DNA from: Teretinema sp942493045
Lineage (GTDB): Bacteria > Spirochaetota > Spirochaetia > Treponematales > Treponemataceae
DNA: 64,000 nt
Reading direction: 5' to 3'
Assembly (NCBI GenBank): GCA_942493045.1
Contig: OW818665.1
Span: 434,001 to 498,000, forward strand
A program made the position numbers and the translations under genes. Below are positions 52,277-60,835 of this stretch, piece by piece. Numbering within the stretch: the first letter of the stretch is position 1; each line of letters starts with the position of its first letter. The notes below the pieces were generated by a model, which was not told the origin of the DNA, did not search any database, and saw only the letters and a program-made list of their open reading frames with translations.

Positions 52277-52756
52277 ATGAACATGGAAGAAATGATTATT
52301 ACTTTAGCCAAAAACAATGAAATTGATAAGATGACACAAGCTCGTGTGGAATACTGTTTACGTGATAATCCTAATATTAATAGAAATGATTATGAAGAAT
52401 TTTATAGTCATGTAAAAATATGGGTTAAAGAAAATGTAGACCAGAATAAATTTGTAACATATTTTGGGCAAATAAATGAAGAAATAGTTTGTTTCGCAGG
52501 TGTATTAATGTTTACATTACCACCAATTTTAGGAAATATAAAGCGAAAACAAGGTTACATTTTATCCTTTTTTACTTATCAAAAATACCGAAAAATGGGA
52601 TATGGAAAACAATTAATGGAATATATAAAAGAAGATGCAAAAAATTTTGGAATAGAAGATTTAGTATTAAAGGCAACAAAAGATGGAGAAAATTTATATA
52701 GAAAATGTGGTTTCAAAGAACCAAATATGCCTTATATGGAAAAAAGAATTGTATAA
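52277..52756 (+). CDS. Cassette 10: GNAT N-acetyltransferase
   Basis: The 159-residue protein has FGQINEEIVCFAGVLMF in the central sheet, the acetyl-CoA loop YRKMGYGKQLMEYIKE and LYRKCGFKEP near the C-terminus, all GNAT features. The substrate is unknown. The leader between the 5' hairpin GCG-CTC-CGC and the gene is about 65 bases and lacks a strong ribosome site. Confidence 0.9.
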   Translation: MNMEEMIITLAKNNEIDKMTQARVEYCLRDNPNINRNDYEEFYSHVKIWVKENVDQNKFVTYFGQINEEIVCFAGVLMFTLPPILGNIKRKQGYILSFFTYQKYRKMGYGKQLMEYIKEDAKNFGIEDLVLKATKDGENLYRKCGFKEPNMPYMEKRIV

Positions 52757-52835
52757 TAGTTTGTGGTAGAAAATGTAATATTTACAAGATCTAGAAATAA
52801 AAAAATAAACAGATGTTTTAGCATCAAGAAAAAAA

Positions 52836-52944
52836 ATCCAACAACTAGTTCAACCTGACATTGCTATGTCACAAAACTTGCTTTCTGGCTTCGCCAGGCA
52901 AGTTTTGCGCCATGAACGCAATGCAGGTTAACTAAATGTTAGCT
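52836..52944 (+). repeat. attC site 10
   Basis: R'' ATCCAAC (52836-52842), R' GTTAGCT (52938-52944). The body matches attC5, but R'' is changed in step with this cassette's 5' end (TTGGATT). Confidence 0.94.
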
Positions 52945-52969
52945 GGACCCTTCGGGCGAGGAGAACATA

Positions 52970-53785
52970 GTGGAAAATTACTTTTCTATTTTTAAGAATA
53001 CTGATATACCTAATTTGAATACTATTCAACCAGAAGAGTGGGGTAGTATTACAGAAATACATGAGCATTATCTGAAAACAAAAAACTGCTTTTGTATTAA
53101 ACAAATAGATACAAATAATACATTATTAGGTGTTGGGACTGGAATAAATTATAATGGAACTGGTTGGTTAGCACATATAATTGTCGGTAAACAATTTCAG
53201 AATAGGGGGGTAGGGACCTCAATTGTTAATAATAGAATAAAATTCCTGCAAGAAGAGTGTGGTTGTAAAACAATAACATTAACTGCCACTGATCAAGGAT
53301 ATCCCGTATATAAAAAAATTGGTTTTTTGGATCAGAGTTTATACTGCATACTTTGTAGAGATGATAAAAGTATTAATGCGATTGAAACATCACCAAATAT
53401 ATTTTCCATTAATCAATCGCATTACAAGGCTATTGAAATTTTAGATAAAAGTGCATCAGGTGAAAATAGAATGGAATTATTAAAGCCAGTTTTAGAACAA
53501 GGGTTTGTATATATAAAAAATGGAGCAGTAGATGGGTTTTATCTTGCTGGGTTTGGAGATGGTGGTGTAATTGCACAGTCGGAAGAAGCTGGAATCGCAT
53601 TATTAAATCAGCGTATAAAAAATGAAAATAAAATATTTATACCAGAAGAAAATAAAATTGCATATCAATATTTAATCGAAAATGGCTATCATGAAATGAA
53701 GAAGATTCATCGAATGATTTTAGGTCAAGAATTTGTAAGTAATCCTAAAATGTGTTATTCAAGAATCGGTGGTTTTGCTGGGTAA
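52970..53785 (+). CDS. Cassette 11: GNAT acetyltransferase with second GNAT-like half
   Basis: The 271-residue protein starts at GTG 52970 after GAGGAG. The first half is a GNAT domain (LAHIIVGKQFQNRGVGTSIVNN, then YPVYKKIGF). The second half (about 150-271) resembles the Acetyltransf_18-type C-terminal domain, with GEEGIALLNQ-like EEAGIALLNQRI and LIENGYHEMKKIHRMILG. Such tandem proteins acetylate unknown substrates. The leader hairpin is CCC-TTC-GGG. Confidence 0.88.
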   Translation: MENYFSIFKNTDIPNLNTIQPEEWGSITEIHEHYLKTKNCFCIKQIDTNNTLLGVGTGINYNGTGWLAHIIVGKQFQNRGVGTSIVNNRIKFLQEECGCKTITLTATDQGYPVYKKIGFLDQSLYCILCRDDKSINAIETSPNIFSINQSHYKAIEILDKSASGENRMELLKPVLEQGFVYIKNGAVDGFYLAGFGDGGVIAQSEEAGIALLNQRIKNENKIFIPEENKIAYQYLIENGYHEMKKIHRMILGQEFVSNPKMCYSRIGGFAG

Positions 53786-53794
53786 AAAAAATTC

Positions 53795-53904
53795 AGCTAA
53801 CAACTGCTTCAACCTGACATTGCTATTGTCACAAAACTTGCTGGTCGCTTCGCTCGGCAAGTTTTGCGCCAATGTACGCAATGCAGGTTAAGCAAATGTT
53901 CGGC
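53795..53904 (+). repeat. attC site 11
   Basis: R'' AGCTAAC (53795-53801), R' GTTCGGC (53898-53904). Arms TTCAACCTGACATTGC / GCAATGCAGGTTAA and AAAACTTGC / GCAAGTTTT with apex GGTCGCTTCGCTCG. Confidence 0.94.
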
Positions 53905-54014
53905 GGACGCGCTGTCGCGCGCGCAAAAAAGATAGAAGACTTGTAGTTTGACTCCTAATTTGTAAACTTATGTCGATTTCAATAATACTTTATGATTTAT
54001 ATAAAGGGTTTTTT

Positions 54015-54530
54015 ATGAAAATTGAATTATTACGCTATGATCAAATTAATGAAATTGAATATAATGGTTATATTTCAGAATGGGAAAAAACAAACGAACA
54101 TGTTGTACCTGCAGCATCTAACCGAAAAGGAAAAAGTTTTTCTGAATTAGTACAAAAATGGAAAGAGGATGAAACAGACTTAGCATATAAAAATGGATTT
54201 GTTCCATCTACTTTGTATTTTGGAAAAGATAAAAATAATCAAATTGTTGGTGCTATACACTTTAGACATAGCCTGAATGAAAGATTATTGCAAAATGGTG
54301 GGCATATTGGTTATGGAACAAAGATAACAGAACGCAGAAAAGGTTATGCATTTCAAATGCTTTCTTTGTTATTAGTGGAAATTAAATCAAGTGGTTTAAA
54401 GAAAGTCCTAATAACATGTGATGATGACAATGTTGCTTCAATTAAAACAATTGAGAAATGTAATGGAAAACTAGAAAACAAAGTTATTTATGAAAAAGTA
54501 CTAACACGACGATATTGGATTGAATTATAA
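54015..54530 (+). CDS. Cassette 12: GNAT N-acetyltransferase
   Basis: The 171-residue protein has IVGAIHFRHSLN, GHIGYGTKITERRKGYAFQML (acetyl-CoA loop RRKGYA) and CDDDNVASIKTIEKCNG, the pattern of the RimI/YjaB-like GNATs that have HIGYGI/V. AAAGGG precedes the ATG at 54015; an upstream ATG at 53970 has no ribosome site. The leader hairpin is GCGCG-CTGT-CGCGC. Confidence 0.9.
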   Translation: MKIELLRYDQINEIEYNGYISEWEKTNEHVVPAASNRKGKSFSELVQKWKEDETDLAYKNGFVPSTLYFGKDKNNQIVGAIHFRHSLNERLLQNGGHIGYGTKITERRKGYAFQMLSLLLVEIKSSGLKKVLITCDDDNVASIKTIEKCNGKLENKVIYEKVLTRRYWIEL

Positions 54531-54538
54531 AAAGAACG

Positions 54539-54646
54539 CCGAACAACTGCTTCAACCTGACATTGCTATGTCACAAAACTTGCTTTCTGGCTTCGCCAGG
54601 CAAGTTTTGTGCCATGTACGCAATGCAGGTTAAGCAAATGTTAGAC
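54539..54646 (+). repeat. attC site 12
   Basis: R'' GCCGAAC (54539-54545), R' GTTAGAC (54640-54646). The body is close to attC5 but ends GGTTAAGCAAATGTT instead of GGTTAACTAAATGTT, with AACTGC instead of AACTAG in the other arm, a compensatory pair of changes. Confidence 0.94.
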
Positions 54647-54689
54647 GCACCCTTCGGGGCGAAGATAAAAAATACAAAAAGGATATTAA

Positions 54690-55595
54690 ATGATACCTGA
54701 TTTTCAATTAGCAATGTTACCTTTGCTTTTCAGAATGAAAGATGGAAATGTTTATGATTCAAATTTATTACGTAAACATGCTATTGAATATTTTAAAATT
54801 TCAGAAGAAGAACAGATACAAAAAACTCCAAATGGAAAGCAAATTTTGTTTTATAATAGAATAGCATGGTCAATATCGTATTTACGAACTGGTGGATTAA
54901 TAAATAGCCCTGAGCGTGGTAAATATAAAATTAGTGAATTAGGGTTAAAAGTTCTAAGAAATCCACCAGAAAAGATTACAATTAAATATCTCAAGGATGT
55001 TAACCCAAACAAAAATTATGAACTTATTGAAAAAGAAATTACTTTACCTGTAAATGATCAACAAATTCAGACACCAGATGAAATGATTGAGGAAGGGTAT
55101 AAAAGAATACGTATTGAATTATCAAGACTTTTATTAAAAACATTGGAAGATGTTTCACCATATAAATTTGAAGAAATTGTTGTGGATTTATTAATAAAGA
55201 TGGGTTATGGGGGTTCTGATTTTGAGAATGGTGAAGTAACTCAAAAATCAGGAGATGAAGGAATCGATGGTATTATCAAAGAAGATAAGCTAGGACTTGA
55301 TAAAATATATGTCCAAGCAAAAAGATGGAAAAAGGAAACTAAAATCGGAAGACCAGAAATTCAAAAATTTGTAGGTGCTTTGGATGGCCAGCGCGCTAAA
55401 AAGGGCATTTTTATAACAACAGCATTTTTTACAAAAGAAGCTCAAGATTATGCAAATAATACTAGTAATGCAACTATTGTTCTTATTGATGGAGAAAAGT
55501 TAGCAAATCTGATGATAGAATATGAAGCTGGAATAACCATAAAAGACACAATAAAAATAGGTAAAATTGATTCAGATTATTTTGTAGAGGAATAA
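54690..55595 (+). CDS. Cassette 13: Mrr-type restriction endonuclease
   Basis: The 301-residue protein has an N-terminal Mrr_N winged helix (about 10-90; FYNRIAWSISYLRTGGLINSPERGKYKIS in two parts) and a C-terminal Mrr_cat domain (about 155-290) with YKFEEIVVDLLIKMGYGG, GDEGIDGII (Asp) and YVQAKRWKK (QxK). It is only distantly similar to the cassette 8 enzyme. No methyltransferase is nearby. Leader hairpin CACCC-TTC-GGGGCG. Confidence 0.93.
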   Translation: MIPDFQLAMLPLLFRMKDGNVYDSNLLRKHAIEYFKISEEEQIQKTPNGKQILFYNRIAWSISYLRTGGLINSPERGKYKISELGLKVLRNPPEKITIKYLKDVNPNKNYELIEKEITLPVNDQQIQTPDEMIEEGYKRIRIELSRLLLKTLEDVSPYKFEEIVVDLLIKMGYGGSDFENGEVTQKSGDEGIDGIIKEDKLGLDKIYVQAKRWKKETKIGRPEIQKFVGALDGQRAKKGIFITTAFFTKEAQDYANNTSNATIVLIDGEKLANLMIEYEAGITIKDTIKIGKIDSDYFVEE

Positions 55596-55597
55596 TC

Positions 55598-55715
55598 GTC
55601 TAACAACTGCTTCAACTCGACAATTCCTGTTGTCATGGTTTGTGCAGTCGCTGCGCTCGGCACAAACCACGCCAAGCCCTTCGGGCCGGAATTGCGAGTT
55701 AAGCAAATGTTAGCC
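55598..55715 (+). repeat. attC site 13
   Basis: R'' GTCTAAC (55598-55604), R' GTTAGCC (55709-55715). Arms CAACTCGACAATTCC / GGAATTGCGAGTT and GGTTTGTGC / GCACAAACC. Confidence 0.94.
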
Positions 55716-55824
55716 GGACCCTTCGGGCCGGAAAGAAATTAATCAAAATTTATTTTTTTTGATGAATTCACATTGATATTCAATAATTTGCTTTCTCATA
55801 ATAAGATATTTTGTTAGGTATGTA

Positions 55825-56325
55825 ATGATTACTTTATTGGAAATGAGTCAACCAGAATACTTTTTAATTAAAGATGATATAGTTCAAGATTTAGCAAATG
55901 CATTAATAGAAATTGGAAGGGCAAATGAAGAAAATGCATTAATACAAGCATTGTATGAGCAAAATAAAATATTATCAAATGGAGTAGAAACTGAAGGTCA
56001 CTATATTTATACAATATTTTCAGAATTAAATGGAAGGGTCGGTTATATTTGGTTTGGTATTACAAATAATAATGAGAACACAGTAGCTTATATTTACGAT
56101 GTAAAAATATTTACTAAATATCAAGGGAATGGTTTTGGTAAAAAAGCTATGATTGAACTGGAAAATATTATTAAGAATAAGAAAATAGTTACGATAGAGT
56201 TGCATACATTAAAAAGTAATAAAATAGCAAATGCTATGTATCATAGTCTTGGGTTTAAAAAAATTGAAGATTTTAAGATGAGTATGATTTTTGAAAAAGT
56301 ATTGAATACAGAAAAAAGCGGCTAA
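55825..56325 (+). CDS. Cassette 14: GNAT N-acetyltransferase
   Basis: The 166-residue protein has GRVGYIWFGI, AYIYDVKIFTKYQGNGFGKKAM (acetyl-CoA loop YQGNGFGKKA) and HTLKSNKIANAMYHSLGF, which fits the GNAT family. The leader of about 90 bases after the CCGGACCC-TTC-GGGCCGG hairpin is AT-rich and has no strong ribosome site. Confidence 0.9.
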   Translation: MITLLEMSQPEYFLIKDDIVQDLANALIEIGRANEENALIQALYEQNKILSNGVETEGHYIYTIFSELNGRVGYIWFGITNNNENTVAYIYDVKIFTKYQGNGFGKKAMIELENIIKNKKIVTIELHTLKSNKIANAMYHSLGFKKIEDFKMSMIFEKVLNTEKSG

Positions 56326-56438
56326 CAACTGCTTCAACTTGACATTTCCTGTTGTCATGGTTTGTGCTTGTCGCTACGCTCGGCACAAACCACGCCAAGC
56401 CCTTCGGGCCGGAAATGCAAGTTAAGCAAATGTTAGCT
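56320..56438 (+). repeat. attC site 14
   Basis: R'' GGCTAAC (56320-56326) overlaps the GNAT stop. R' GTTAGCT (56432-56438). Arms CAACTTGACATTTCC / GGAAATGCAAGTT and GGTTTGTGC / GCACAAACC. Confidence 0.94.
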
Positions 56439-56462
56439 TGACCCTTCGGGCAAGGAGAAATA

Positions 56463-56957
56463 ATGAATAAGATTTTCAAAATCTTTGTTATAAATTCCAT
56501 AATATTGTTATTAATATGTAATTGTTCCTCTTATTCTGAATATAGAAAGATTAAGAATGCAAATTATAAAAACAATAGTTATATTGTGTATCAAAGTAAA
56601 ACGATAACTAGAAATGGAATAGATAATAAATTTACAATTTATAGATGTAACTATAGTTATATTCCCACAGAAATAGATGATTCAGTATACTGGAAAGGAA
56701 TTGTTGATGGTGAATATTTAATAATTGAAATAATAGGGTATGTTAAAAAAATAGAATTCATTAGTTTGGATTATGAAGATTCAGAATTATATGAAACAGG
56801 AATAATTAATTCTATTTCTGACATTAATAATGGATTAATTGTGATTAATACATACTTTACTGAGAGTTGGCCAAATGAAAAAATTAGAATATGGGATTTA
56901 GATGGTGAAGAATATGAATATGAAATTAATGAGAAATATTTAGGTGGAGAAAGCTAA
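56463..56957 (+). CDS. Cassette 15: putative lipoprotein, near-copy of cassette 2
   Basis: The 164-residue protein differs from the cassette 2 product only near the C-terminus (EEYEYEINEKY here, EKYEYEFNEKY there). It has the same lipobox LLICNC and the same ribosome site after the leader hairpin. The whole cassette, including attC, is duplicated about 11 kb away with a few base changes. Confidence 0.85.
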   Translation: MNKIFKIFVINSIILLLICNCSSYSEYRKIKNANYKNNSYIVYQSKTITRNGIDNKFTIYRCNYSYIPTEIDDSVYWKGIVDGEYLIIEIIGYVKKIEFISLDYEDSELYETGIINSISDINNGLIVINTYFTESWPNEKIRIWDLDGEEYEYEINEKYLGGES

Positions 56958-57073
56958 CAACTGCTTCAACCTGATATTTTCTTTGTCACATTTTGTGCTG
57001 TCGCTTCGCTCCTGACGCACAAAATGCGCCAAGCCCTGCGGGCACGAAAATACAGGTTAAGCAAATGTTAGAA
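56952..57073 (+). repeat. attC site 15
   Basis: R'' AGCTAAC (56952-56958), R' GTTAGAA (57067-57073). The body matches attC2. Confidence 0.94.
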
Positions 57074-57139
57074 AGACCCTGCGGGCAGCGGAAAAAGAGG
57101 ATTTAATTAATTCGCATTTATTTTTATAAGGAGAAATAT

Positions 57140-57994
57140 ATGGCAACAATTCCGGTAAAGGTTATTGAACGAATTAAAGACAATCTGAATAAACTTCAGA
57201 AGGTCCTCGAACAAGCAAAAAACAGGGATATTAATGAAGCCGATACTGTAGTTATTGTCACGGATATACTCGTGAATATATTTGGTTATGACAAATATAC
57301 TGAAATTACTAGAGAATATGTAGTAAAAAGTACATTTTGTGATTTAGCCATTAAAATTGAAAGTGACTTGAAGTTTTTAATAGAAGTGAAAGCAATTGGT
57401 ATTACACTAACAGATAAACACTATGAACAAGTGCTAAATTATGGAGCTAATAATGGATGCGAATGGATTATTCTTACAAATGGTTTGGTTTGGAAAGTAT
57501 ATAAAGTAAAATTTGAAAAACCAATTAAGACAGATCTTGTTTGTGAGTTTAGCTTTTTAGATCTAAAAATAAAAAATCAAAATGATTTAGATAAATTATT
57601 TATTCTATGCAAAGAAGGTCTTAAAAAGAATGCAATAGATGAATTTACACAACACAGAATGGTTGTTAATAAATACTACATTGGAAGTATTCTTCAATCA
57701 AGTTATGTTATTGAAATAATAAAGAGAGAATTAAAGAAAATAAATATTTTATTAAAGGTTGAAGATGACGAAGTATTAAGCCTACTGAATAATGAAATTC
57801 TTAAACGAGAGTTACTAGATTCTCCGGATGCTATTGATGCTAATGATAAATATAATAAAATTCTTAAGAAACTTGATAAGATAAAAATCAAAGCAAAAGA
57901 ACTAAGTAATGGTTCAAAAAAAGAAAATGCAGTTAGTTTGATTGATGTGAATACTGATACCAAAGAAAATACATCTGAGATTAAAATAGAATAA
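57140..57994 (+). CDS. Cassette 16: HsdR-N-like (type I restriction R protein N-terminal) domain protein
   Basis: The 284-residue protein has an N-terminal nuclease-like domain (about 35-130): VVIVTDILVNIFGYDKY, TFCDLAIKIE, FLIEVKAIG and WIILTNGLVWKVYKV. The D...E-x-K triad (CDLAI...IEVKA) matches the PD-(D/E)xK core of HsdR N-terminal domains. The rest is helical and Lys-rich, with no helicase motor. Similar stand-alone proteins are common, but their function is not established; defence is plausible. GGAG precedes the ATG. Confidence 0.82.
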   Translation: MATIPVKVIERIKDNLNKLQKVLEQAKNRDINEADTVVIVTDILVNIFGYDKYTEITREYVVKSTFCDLAIKIESDLKFLIEVKAIGITLTDKHYEQVLNYGANNGCEWIILTNGLVWKVYKVKFEKPIKTDLVCEFSFLDLKIKNQNDLDKLFILCKEGLKKNAIDEFTQHRMVVNKYYIGSILQSSYVIEIIKRELKKINILLKVEDDEVLSLLNNEILKRELLDSPDAIDANDKYNKILKKLDKIKIKAKELSNGSKKENAVSLIDVNTDTKENTSEIKIE

Positions 57995-57999
57995 AAGAT

Positions 58000-58118
58000 T
58001 TCTAACAACTGCTTCAACTCGACATTTCCTGTTGTCATGGTTTGTGCTAGTCGCTGCGCTCGGCACAAACCACGCCAAGCCCTTCGGGCCGGAATTGCGA
58101 GTTAAGCAAATGTTCGAT
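58000..58118 (+). repeat. attC site 16
   Basis: R'' TTCTAAC (58000-58006), R' GTTCGAT (58112-58118). Arms CAACTCGACATTTCC / GGAATTGCGAGTT and GGTTTGTGC / GCACAAACC. Confidence 0.94.
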
Positions 58119-58229
58119 TGACGCTTCGCGCAAAGAATAGAAAGAATGAATTCATTCTTTTTTTTATTACAAGTTCTACTGTATAGAGTTATAATGAATG
58201 TAAAATTTCATGATATTTGATTGAAATAG

Positions 58230-58257
58230 TTGACAATTTATGTAATTACATTATAAT
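58230..58257 (+). promoter_or_regulatory. Promoter of mazEF with palindromic operator in the spacer
   Basis: Consensus TTGACA (58230-58235) and TATAAT (58252-58257) are 16 bases apart. The spacer contains the perfect 12-base palindrome ATGTAATTACAT (58240-58251), well placed for autoregulation by the MazE antitoxin. This is the clearest promoter I see inside the cassette array. Confidence 0.85.
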
Positions 58258-58277
58258 CACAATATAGAGGTGATAAT

Positions 58278-58526
58278 ATGTTAGTTTCTGTGGTTGCTAT
58301 TGGTAATTCTAGAGGTATACGATTACCTAAGACTATTTTGGAACAATTAAATATTTCAGATAAGCTGGATTTAGAGGTTGAAAATCAACAAATTATTCTA
58401 AAACCAGTTAACTCAGTACCTAGATTTGGTTGGAATGAAGCTTTTGATAAAATGCACAAAAACAGCCATGATGCTTTATTAATCTCAGATTCAAATGAAG
58501 TAGAGGCATTTGAATGGGAATGGTAG
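58278..58526 (+). CDS. mazE: Cassette 17: MazE-like antitoxin
   Basis: The 82-residue protein has an N-terminal AbrB/MazE DNA-binding domain (VVAIGNSRGIRLPKTILEQL) and an acidic C-terminal tail (SNEVEAFEWEW) that would bind and block MazF. GAGGTGAT precedes the ATG. The gene overlaps the toxin gene by 13 bases. It probably represses its own promoter through the palindrome at 58240-58251. Confidence 0.93.
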   Translation: MLVSVVAIGNSRGIRLPKTILEQLNISDKLDLEVENQQIILKPVNSVPRFGWNEAFDKMHKNSHDALLISDSNEVEAFEWEW

Positions 58527-58843
58527 TTAATCAGTATGACGTGTTTCTAATTGATTTAGACCCAACAAAAGGACATGAAATTCAAAAAACACGTCCTTGT
58601 TTAGTTATTTCTCCTAATGAAATGAATCACTCTATAAGTACAATAATAATTGCTCCAATGACAACAAAATCACATCCTTATCCGACACGAATTGAAGTGA
58701 TTTTTAAAAATAAGACCGGATTGATTGTGTTAGATCAAATTCGAACAATTGATAAAACAAGATTAGTTAAAAAGATGGGTAAGATTGAAAAAGAGCAAAT
58801 AATTAGAGTAAAAGATGTATTAAAAGAAATGCTAGTTGATTAA
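58514..58843 (+). CDS. mazF: Cassette 17: MazF-like toxin endoribonuclease
   Basis: The 109-residue protein has YDVFLIDLDPTKGHEIQKTRPCLVIS at the start and IIAPMTT then GLIVLDQIRTIDKTRL, the PemK/MazF pattern including the conserved Arg and Thr of the RNase site. MazF toxins cut mRNA at short sequences. The overlap with mazE ensures coupled translation. Toxin-antitoxin cassettes are known to stabilise long integron arrays. Confidence 0.95.
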   Translation: MGMVVNQYDVFLIDLDPTKGHEIQKTRPCLVISPNEMNHSISTIIIAPMTTKSHPYPTRIEVIFKNKTGLIVLDQIRTIDKTRLVKKMGKIEKEQIIRVKDVLKEMLVD

Positions 58844-58857
58844 AAAAAGAGAGAGAA

Positions 58858-58978
58858 ATCGAACAACTGCTTCAACTTGACATTTACTTTGTCACGTAGT
58901 TTGCACTCGCTGCGCTCGATTGCAAACTACGCGCCAAGCCCTTCGGGCACGTAAACGCAAGTTAAGCAAATGTTAGAA
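58858..58978 (+). repeat. attC site 17
   Basis: R'' ATCGAAC (58858-58864), R' GTTAGAA (58972-58978). Arms CAACTTGACATTTAC / GTAAACGCAAGTT and CGTAGTTTGCA / TGCAAACTACG. Confidence 0.94.
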
Positions 58979-59018
58979 AGACCCTGCGGGCGGCAGAAGT
59001 ATACTACAAGGAGCGTTT

Positions 59019-59336
59019 ATGAAATCTTATATTATTGCAGGACTCATTGGGATTCTATTTGGTTTTCTTGATATTATTCCAATGGTAATTCAAAAATTGC
59101 CAAGAAGAGCAAATATTTCTGCATTTTTACAGTATTTCTTTGTATCTATGGTTATTGCATTTATTGATCTACCTGGAATTATTTGGTGGTTAGAAGGATC
59201 GATTGTAGCTTTATGCTTATCTGTACCAATAATAGTAATTGCTTCTGAAAAAGATAAAAAAACAATTTTAATTATTGGATCAATGTCAATTATACTTGGT
59301 GCGCTTATTAGTTTAGTAAATAATTTGCTTATGTAA
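59019..59336 (+). CDS. Cassette 18, gene 1: small membrane protein
   Basis: The 105-residue protein has about three to four transmembrane helices (IAGLIGILFGFLDIIPMVI, then two central segments, then a C-terminal helix). No family is recognised. AAGGAGCG precedes the ATG. It shares the cassette with a DinB-like gene 29 bases downstream. Confidence 0.78.
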   Translation: MKSYIIAGLIGILFGFLDIIPMVIQKLPRRANISAFLQYFFVSMVIAFIDLPGIIWWLEGSIVALCLSVPIIVIASEKDKKTILIIGSMSIILGALISLVNNLLM

Positions 59337-59365
59337 ATATTGTAAAAAGATTACGAAAGGGTTGT

Positions 59366-59878
59366 ATGACTACAAACAAAGTACTTGAAGAATATTTACA
59401 AAAAACAAAAGTATTAATAATTCAATTAAGATCAATAGATGAGGAACAGTTATTTTTTCTTCCTAAAAGATTTGATTCTTGGACTATATATCAACATTTT
59501 TCACATCTTATTCAAACGCAAATTGAATCATTAAATAGAACATTATTGTTCTTAATGAATTCAGAAGAATTGTGTATTATTTCAGAAAATATTAAATGGA
59601 TTAAGATTGCTAATGATTTAAATATAAATATACAAAAAAGTATTGCATTGTTTGAATCAATGGTTTCTTATGAAATTTCTATGATTAAAAATATAGAGTA
59701 TAAGAATATGAAAGAAATGAATTTAAAATGTAAATATCATGGAGAAATTATTTATATGAATCTATTGGAAAATATTGAATCGTCAGTATTTCACATAGAT
59801 TTTCATTATGATTATGTTCTAAAAAATATTTCTGAATATAACACAGAGAAGAAATTTCTAACAACTAGTTCAACCTGA
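59366..59878 (+). CDS. Cassette 18, gene 2: DinB-like four-helix protein
   Basis: The 170-residue protein is all-helical in appearance, with FDSWTIYQHFSHLIQTQIE resembling the DinB/DUF664 W-x-x-x-x-x-x-H-L-x metal-site helix and HIDFHYDYVLKNI near the C-terminus giving more possible His ligands. The function is unknown; the family includes thiol-dependent transferases. The frame runs into attC18: the last residues (LTTSST) and the stop are encoded by the recombination site. Confidence 0.65.
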   Translation: MTTNKVLEEYLQKTKVLIIQLRSIDEEQLFFLPKRFDSWTIYQHFSHLIQTQIESLNRTLLFLMNSEELCIISENIKWIKIANDLNINIQKSIALFESMVSYEISMIKNIEYKNMKEMNLKCKYHGEIIYMNLLENIESSVFHIDFHYDYVLKNISEYNTEKKFLTTSST

Positions 59879-59964
59879 CATTGCTATGTCACAAAACTTG
59901 CTTTCTGGCTTCGCCAGGCAAGTTTTGCGCCATGTACGCAATGCAGGTTAACTAAATGTTAGGT
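59856..59964 (+). repeat. attC site 18
   Basis: R'' TTCTAAC (59856-59862), R' GTTAGGT (59958-59964). The body equals attC5. It overlaps the 3' end of the DinB-like gene. Confidence 0.94.
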
Positions 59965-60150
59965 AGACGCCTTCGGCGCCAGAAGAAATAGTAAATAAAA
60001 TATTTTGTAAAAAAAATAAACAGTTCTTTTGATTGATAATATTATGAACAAGATGATAAACAAATAAATGGTTTAATATTAAATATATTTATTCTGCTTG
60101 CAAAACATTTGATAAAGTTTTTTCTGTGAATCATTCAGAGGAGGAATGGT

Positions 60151-60630
60151 GTGATTAATAATAATCAAGAGATTGATATTAACTTGGTTGGAATTTGTGG
60201 ATTATATTGTGGTGCTTGTGATAATTATCTTGCATTCAGTCCTAATCATGATCACTTATTACTAAAAGATAAGTTTTTAAAAAATAAAGAGAAAGAGTAT
60301 TGCACAGGATGTAATTCAAATAAAGTAAGTTTGCATTGTAGTAAATGTAAAATGCGTATTTGTGCAAAAAATCAAAATATAATTAGCTGTGGATATTGCA
60401 GTAAATATCCATGTGAAGAAATATTTAACTTCAAATCAGAATCGGAAAAATGGAATGGAGCAAAACACAGAAAAGATATTATGACTAATACTGAAGAATT
60501 AGTTAAAAGTGGAGAATTCGAATGGTTGAAAAAACAACAAGAAAAATGGACATGTGAATGTGGAAAAACATATAGTTTTTATGAAGAAAAATGTAGTAAT
60601 TGTGGTGTTGCCATAAAATCTTATAGCTAA
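60151..60630 (+). CDS. Cassette 19: Cys-rich DUF3795-like protein
   Basis: The 159-residue protein starts at GTG 60151 after GAGGAGG. It has ICGLYCGACDNYLA, CTGCNSN, CSKCKMRICA and CGYCSKYPCEEI, the pattern of DUF3795, plus a C-terminal zinc-ribbon-like pair CECGKTY / CSNCG. The function is unknown. The 190-base leader before the gene is AT-rich and holds no other feature I can support. Confidence 0.85.
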   Translation: MINNNQEIDINLVGICGLYCGACDNYLAFSPNHDHLLLKDKFLKNKEKEYCTGCNSNKVSLHCSKCKMRICAKNQNIISCGYCSKYPCEEIFNFKSESEKWNGAKHRKDIMTNTEELVKSGEFEWLKKQQEKWTCECGKTYSFYEEKCSNCGVAIKSYS

Positions 60631-60644
60631 GTAAAAAAAAATAT

Positions 60645-60762
60645 ACCTAACAACTGCTTCGAGCGGACATTGCCTTTGTCATAAAACTTGCTGTCGCTAC
60701 GCTCGGCAAGTTTTACGCCAAGCCCTTCGAGCACGGCAATGCAGCTCAAGCAAATGTTAGGT
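60645..60762 (+). repeat. attC site 19
   Basis: R'' ACCTAAC (60645-60651), R' GTTAGGT (60756-60762). The body equals attC4 apart from one base in CTTCGAGC. Confidence 0.94.
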
Positions 60763-60835
60763 GGACGCCTTCGGCGCAAAAAATATGTGCTATTTTATTC
60801 AAATAATGGTATAATAATCAAAAGGAAGGGCTAAT

